From: Methylocella tundrae
GTDB taxonomy: Bacteria; Pseudomonadota; Alphaproteobacteria; Rhizobiales; Beijerinckiaceae
Assembly (NCBI RefSeq): GCF_901905185.1
Contig: NZ_CABFMQ020000109.1
Span: 62,001 to 126,000 of the forward strand
Reading direction: 5' to 3'
DNA: 64,000 nucleotides
Below the pieces are notes generated by a model. That model worked only from the letters and a program-made list of their open reading frames with translations. It did no database searches and was not told the origin of the DNA. Position numbers and translations under genes: made by a program. This document shows, in pieces, positions 61,281 through 64,000 of the stretch. How positions within the stretch are numbered: the first letter of the stretch is position 1; each line of letters starts with the position of its first letter.

Positions 61281-62240
61281 ATGAAGGTAATCTTGGCCCA
61301 GCCCCGCGGGTTCTGCGCCGGCGTCGTCCGCGCCATCGACATCGTGGAGCAGGCGCTGCAAAAATATGGCGCGCCCATCTACGTCCGCCACGAGATTGTC
61401 CACAATGGCTATGTCGTCGAACGGCTGAAAGCCAAGGGCGCGGTGTTCGTCGAGAGCCTCGCCGAAGTGCCGCGAGGGGCGCGGACCATATTTTCGGCCC
61501 ACGGGGTCGCCCGCAGCGTCGAAGAGGAAGCGTTCGAACTCGGACTGCCGGTCATCGACGCCACCTGTCCGCTTGTCGCCAAGGTTCATGCGCAGGGCCA
61601 GCGTTACGTTCAGCAGAAGCGCGCCGTGCTGCTGATCGGTCACGCGGGCCACCCGGAGGTCGAAGGGACGGTCGGGCGCATCCCCGGCCCTGTGCGCCTC
61701 GTGCAGAGCGAAGCCGACGTCGAGCGGCTCGACATCGACGTCAACGCCCCTCTCGCCTATGTGTCGCAAACGACGCTGAGCGTCGACGACACAAAAACCA
61801 TCATCGCAGCTCTGAAGCGAAAGTTCACCAATATCGTTGGGCCGGAAACCAAGGATATCTGCTATGCGACGCAGAATCGGCAGAGCGCCGTGCGCGACCT
61901 CAGCGCATTGGTCGACGTGCTTCTCGTCGTCGGCGCCAAGAACAGCTCCAATTCGAATCGTCTGCGCGAGATCGGGAGCGAAGCCAAAATCCCGACCTTT
62001 CTCATCGCCGATCGCAGTGAACTCGATCTTGCAGTTTTGCGCGACGTCGCGGTCGTAGGACTGACGGCGGGGGCGTCGGCGCCCGAAATCCTCGTGAGCG
62101 AGGTCATTGACGCGCTGCGGGAATTAGGGCCGGTCGAAGTTTCGACGCTGCCAGGGGTCGAAGAAAATATCGAATTCAAGCTGCCGCCAGAACTCCTCGC
62201 CGAGTCTCCATCACGATCAGGGGAAGCGGCTGACTTTTAG
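61281..62240 (+). CDS. ispH: 4-hydroxy-3-methylbut-2-enyl diphosphate reductase
   Basis: IspH (LytB) makes isopentenyl and dimethylallyl diphosphate in the last step of the non-mevalonate pathway. The three cluster cysteines are present: Cys12 (RGFCAGV), Cys96 (DATCPLV) and Cys194 (KDICYATQNRQ). HEIVHN and SAHGVARSV are substrate-binding motifs. The 319 residues are full length. Its place directly before hpnH suggests isoprenoid supply tuned to hopanoid output. ATG 61281 follows aggtaaattt. Confidence 0.96.
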   Translation: MKVILAQPRGFCAGVVRAIDIVEQALQKYGAPIYVRHEIVHNGYVVERLKAKGAVFVESLAEVPRGARTIFSAHGVARSVEEEAFELGLPVIDATCPLVAKVHAQGQRYVQQKRAVLLIGHAGHPEVEGTVGRIPGPVRLVQSEADVERLDIDVNAPLAYVSQTTLSVDDTKTIIAALKRKFTNIVGPETKDICYATQNRQSAVRDLSALVDVLLVVGAKNSSNSNRLREIGSEAKIPTFLIADRSELDLAVLRDVAVVGLTAGASAPEILVSEVIDALRELGPVEVSTLPGVEENIEFKLPPELLAESPSRSGEAADF

Positions 62241-62436
62241 GTTGAAATTATTCTTGGAAACAAGACGATAAAAGACTGATCCGCACCGTTTGAGCTGGCG
62301 CGCGAAGGCGGACGCCGTCAAGCCTTGGTAAATCGGGCGTCCCGGTTTATGAAAGGGGCAGTTCAGCGATCCGGACGGAACACATCATTTGCAACGCCGA
62401 TCGCCGTCGGCGCACAATTTATGCGAGGAGCAGGCA

Positions 62437-63585
62437 TTGGGAATTTCCTTTCTCCAAATGGCCCAGATCGGCGGGTACGTGCTTCGCCAGCGTCTTTCCG
62501 GGCGCAAGCGTTTTCCGCTGGTGCTCATGCTCGAGCCCCTGTTCCGCTGCAATCTCGCCTGCGCCGGCTGCGGCAAGATCGATTATCCAGATGAGATCTT
62601 GAACCAGCGCCTGCCTCTCGCAGAGTGCCTCAACGCCATCGATGAATGCGGCGCGCCGGTCGTCGTCATCGCCGGCGGCGAGCCCCTGCTGCACAAGGAG
62701 TTGCCGCAGATCGTCGAGGGCGCCATCGCCCGGCGCAAATATGTCACCGTCTGCACCAATGCGCTGCTGCTCGAAAAGAACATTCATCGCTATAAGCCGA
62801 ACCGCTACTTCAACTGGTCGATCCATCTTGATGGCGATGAGGAGATGCACGATCAGTCGGTATGCCAGCCGGGCGTCTACGACCGCGCGTTGAAGGCGTT
62901 GAAGCTCGCGCAGGAAAAGGGCTTCCGCGTCACCATCAATTGCACGCTGTTCAACAATGCCGATCCGGCGCGCGTGGCCTCATTCTTCGATTCGATCGCG
63001 GCGCTCGGCATCGAGGGCATCACTGTTTCCCCTGGTTACGCCTATGAGCGCGCGCCGGATCAGCAGCACTTCCTCAATCGCGAAAAAACCAAGACGCTGT
63101 TCCGTGACATATTCTCACGCGGCAAGGGCGGTAAGGCGTGGCCGTTCTTCCAGTCGACTCTGTTCCTCGATTTTCTCGCCGGCAACCGCACCTATCACTG
63201 CACCCCCTGGGCGAATCCGGCCCGCACGGTGTTTGGCTGGCAGCGGCCCTGCTATCTGCTCGGCGAAGGCTATGCGAAAACCTTCAAGGAGCTGATGGAG
63301 GAGACTGAGTGGGATCGCTACGGCACCGGCAATTATGAAAAATGCGCCGATTGCATGGTGCACTGCGGCTTCGAGGCGACCGCTGTCGACGAGGCCTTCA
63401 GCAATCCCTTGCAGGCGTTGAAAGTCGCGATCGGCGGCATTCGCACGACAGGGCCAATGTCGCCGGATATTCCGCTAGACCGGCAAAGGCCCGCCGAGTT
63501 CGTCTTCAGCCGGCACGTCGAGCACAAGCTCGCCGAGATTAGAGAAGCCAAATCCGACGGCGAGCATCTGTCTGCCGCGGAGTAG
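62437..63585 (+). CDS. hpnH: adenosyl-hopene transferase HpnH (radical SAM)
   Basis: HpnH joins adenosine to diploptene, the first step to extended C35 hopanoids. The 382-residue protein starts at TTG 62437, six to nine bases after a strong gaggag; the ATG-type start at 62389 would add 16 residues outside the family. The radical SAM cysteines are 37, 41 and 44 (FRCNLACAGCGK). IDYPDEILN, AGGEPLLH and a C-terminal CADCMVHCGFEATAV cysteine group follow. It lies 196 bases after ispH on the same strand. Its last 111 bases overlap hpnG on the other strand. Confidence 0.94.
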   Translation: MGISFLQMAQIGGYVLRQRLSGRKRFPLVLMLEPLFRCNLACAGCGKIDYPDEILNQRLPLAECLNAIDECGAPVVVIAGGEPLLHKELPQIVEGAIARRKYVTVCTNALLLEKNIHRYKPNRYFNWSIHLDGDEEMHDQSVCQPGVYDRALKALKLAQEKGFRVTINCTLFNNADPARVASFFDSIAALGIEGITVSPGYAYERAPDQQHFLNREKTKTLFRDIFSRGKGGKAWPFFQSTLFLDFLAGNRTYHCTPWANPARTVFGWQRPCYLLGEGYAKTFKELMEETEWDRYGTGNYEKCADCMVHCGFEATAVDEAFSNPLQALKVAIGGIRTTGPMSPDIPLDRQRPAEFVFSRHVEHKLAEIREAKSDGEHLSAAE

Positions 63586-64000
63586 AGCCGTGAAGGCGGC
63601 TCGCGCATCGCGGGCCGTGCGGACCAATTGTGGGATCTGACCCGGATCCCGCAGCAGCGAGACAATCAAAGCCTTAAACGCGATGGCGCCGTCCGGGCGC
63701 ATGGCGACCAGCGCCGCATGGGGCAGCTGCCGCTCGGCCGGGTCGGCGACGACGCGCAGCGCCGCGAAAGGAATCCCGCGATCGGCGGCGATCTTCGCGG
63801 CGATATGCGATTCCATGTCCACCGCATGGGCGCCGGTCTGAAGATGGAGATCACGCTTGCCGGCACTGCCGGCGACCGGCGCGTCAACCCCTGCGAAATC
63901 AACGAGCGGCGCACTGAGCGTTTCGGACAAAGCCCGCGACCAGGCGGGATCGGCGTAAACCCTCTCGCCATCAGCGCTGATGATCGCGCGCGCGACCAGA
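63475..64000 (-). CDS. hpnG: HpnG, nucleoside phosphorylase-type hopanoid enzyme (5' part outside window)
   Basis: HpnG removes adenine from adenosylhopane, giving ribosylhopane. Only the last 175 residues are in the window; the reverse frame is open to the edge. Visible are DADGERVYADPAW-like ISADGERVYADPAWS, TGAHAVDMESH (the nucleoside phosphorylase/nucleosidase VDME motif) and AALRVVADPAERQLP. The stop is at 63475-63477, so the 3' end overlaps hpnH by 111 bases in antisense, an unusually long convergent overlap. The neighbours make HpnG more likely than a general MTA/SAH nucleosidase. Confidence 0.88.
   Translation of the reverse strand, partial: LVARAIISADGERVYADPAWSRALSETLSAPLVDFAGVDAPVAGSAGKRDLHLQTGAHAVDMESHIAAKIAADRGIPFAALRVVADPAERQLPHAALVAMRPDGAIAFKALIVSLLRDPGQIPQLVRTARDARAAFTALLRGRQMLAVGFGFSNLGELVLDVPAEDELGGPLPV

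Noticed and set aside
1..64000. tRNA, rRNA, prophage, transposase, defence or secretion islands
   Set aside because: A reading of both strands showed no tRNA-like cloverleaf with a T-loop signature, no rRNA and no mobile-element or defence proteins.

Overview
The window is a GC-rich chromosomal segment of an alphaproteobacterium of the Rhizobiales (Hyphomicrobiales). The gene set, not a database match, suggests a methylotroph-type lineage such as Beijerinckiaceae or Methylocystaceae. It carries a hopanoid locus (hpnN, ispH, hpnH, hpnG), a class I PHA synthase, an aerobic cobalamin pathway of the cobG type, a four-cysteine cytochrome c of the methanol-metabolism-related (XoxG-like) type, a suhB/mmgR-type small RNA and Rhizobiales-style dispersed palindromes. 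I see no phage, transposase, CRISPR array, toxin-antitoxin pair, rRNA or tRNA.

Layout. 1-3060: 3'-truncated parC, a structured leader and two small hypothetical genes. 3147-6347: divergent biotin genes bioA and bioF-bioD. 6547-7586: a TetR regulator with a DUF1348 gene under a duplicated operator. 7764-10724: a small exported protein and phaC. 11279-15262: gluQ, a DUF6134 exported protein and an M23 peptidase. 15687-22027: rplU-rpmA-GNAT-obgE-proB-proA-nadD. 22048-25423: a reverse-strand iron-uptake set (P19 protein, cupredoxin, polyferredoxin) that lacks the expected FTR1 permease, followed by a DUF4239 membrane protein. 25596-43244: cobalamin genes cobC, cbiB, cobQ, cobO, the XoxG-like cytochrome, a cobalamin riboswitch and the tightly coupled run cobW-N-G-H-I-J-(K reversed)-L-E-M-B. 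43606-50335: GNAT, an ABC1 kinase, a 49-residue oxidase subunit IV, the proton-pumping transhydrogenase pntAA-AB-B and hisN. 50336-51451: two tandem suhB/mmgR-like small RNA genes. 51452-58249: an EamA transporter, an AT-rich patch, an RlpA-like gene, an SUV3-type helicase and a Gly/Thr-rich exported protein. 58371-64000: the hopanoid locus, cut at hpnG.

How it works together. The riboswitch probably represses cobW through cobB when cobalamin is plentiful, with translational coupling (ATGA overlaps) along the run; reversed cobK must be transcribed from its own promoter. CobA, CobF, CobS, CobT, CobP and CobV are not in this window. Transhydrogenase, oxidase subunit IV and the cytochrome belong to redox metabolism. 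PhaC handles carbon storage, and the mmgR-like RNAs may link to it because the Sinorhizobium relative affects PHB granules.

The best leads beyond ordinary annotation are the tandem small RNA pair, the iron operon without its permease, the riboswitch expression platform that encloses the cobW ribosome binding site, the duplicated TetR operator, the repetitive exported protein and the families of intergenic palindromes. I did not find a clear undescribed multi-gene system.
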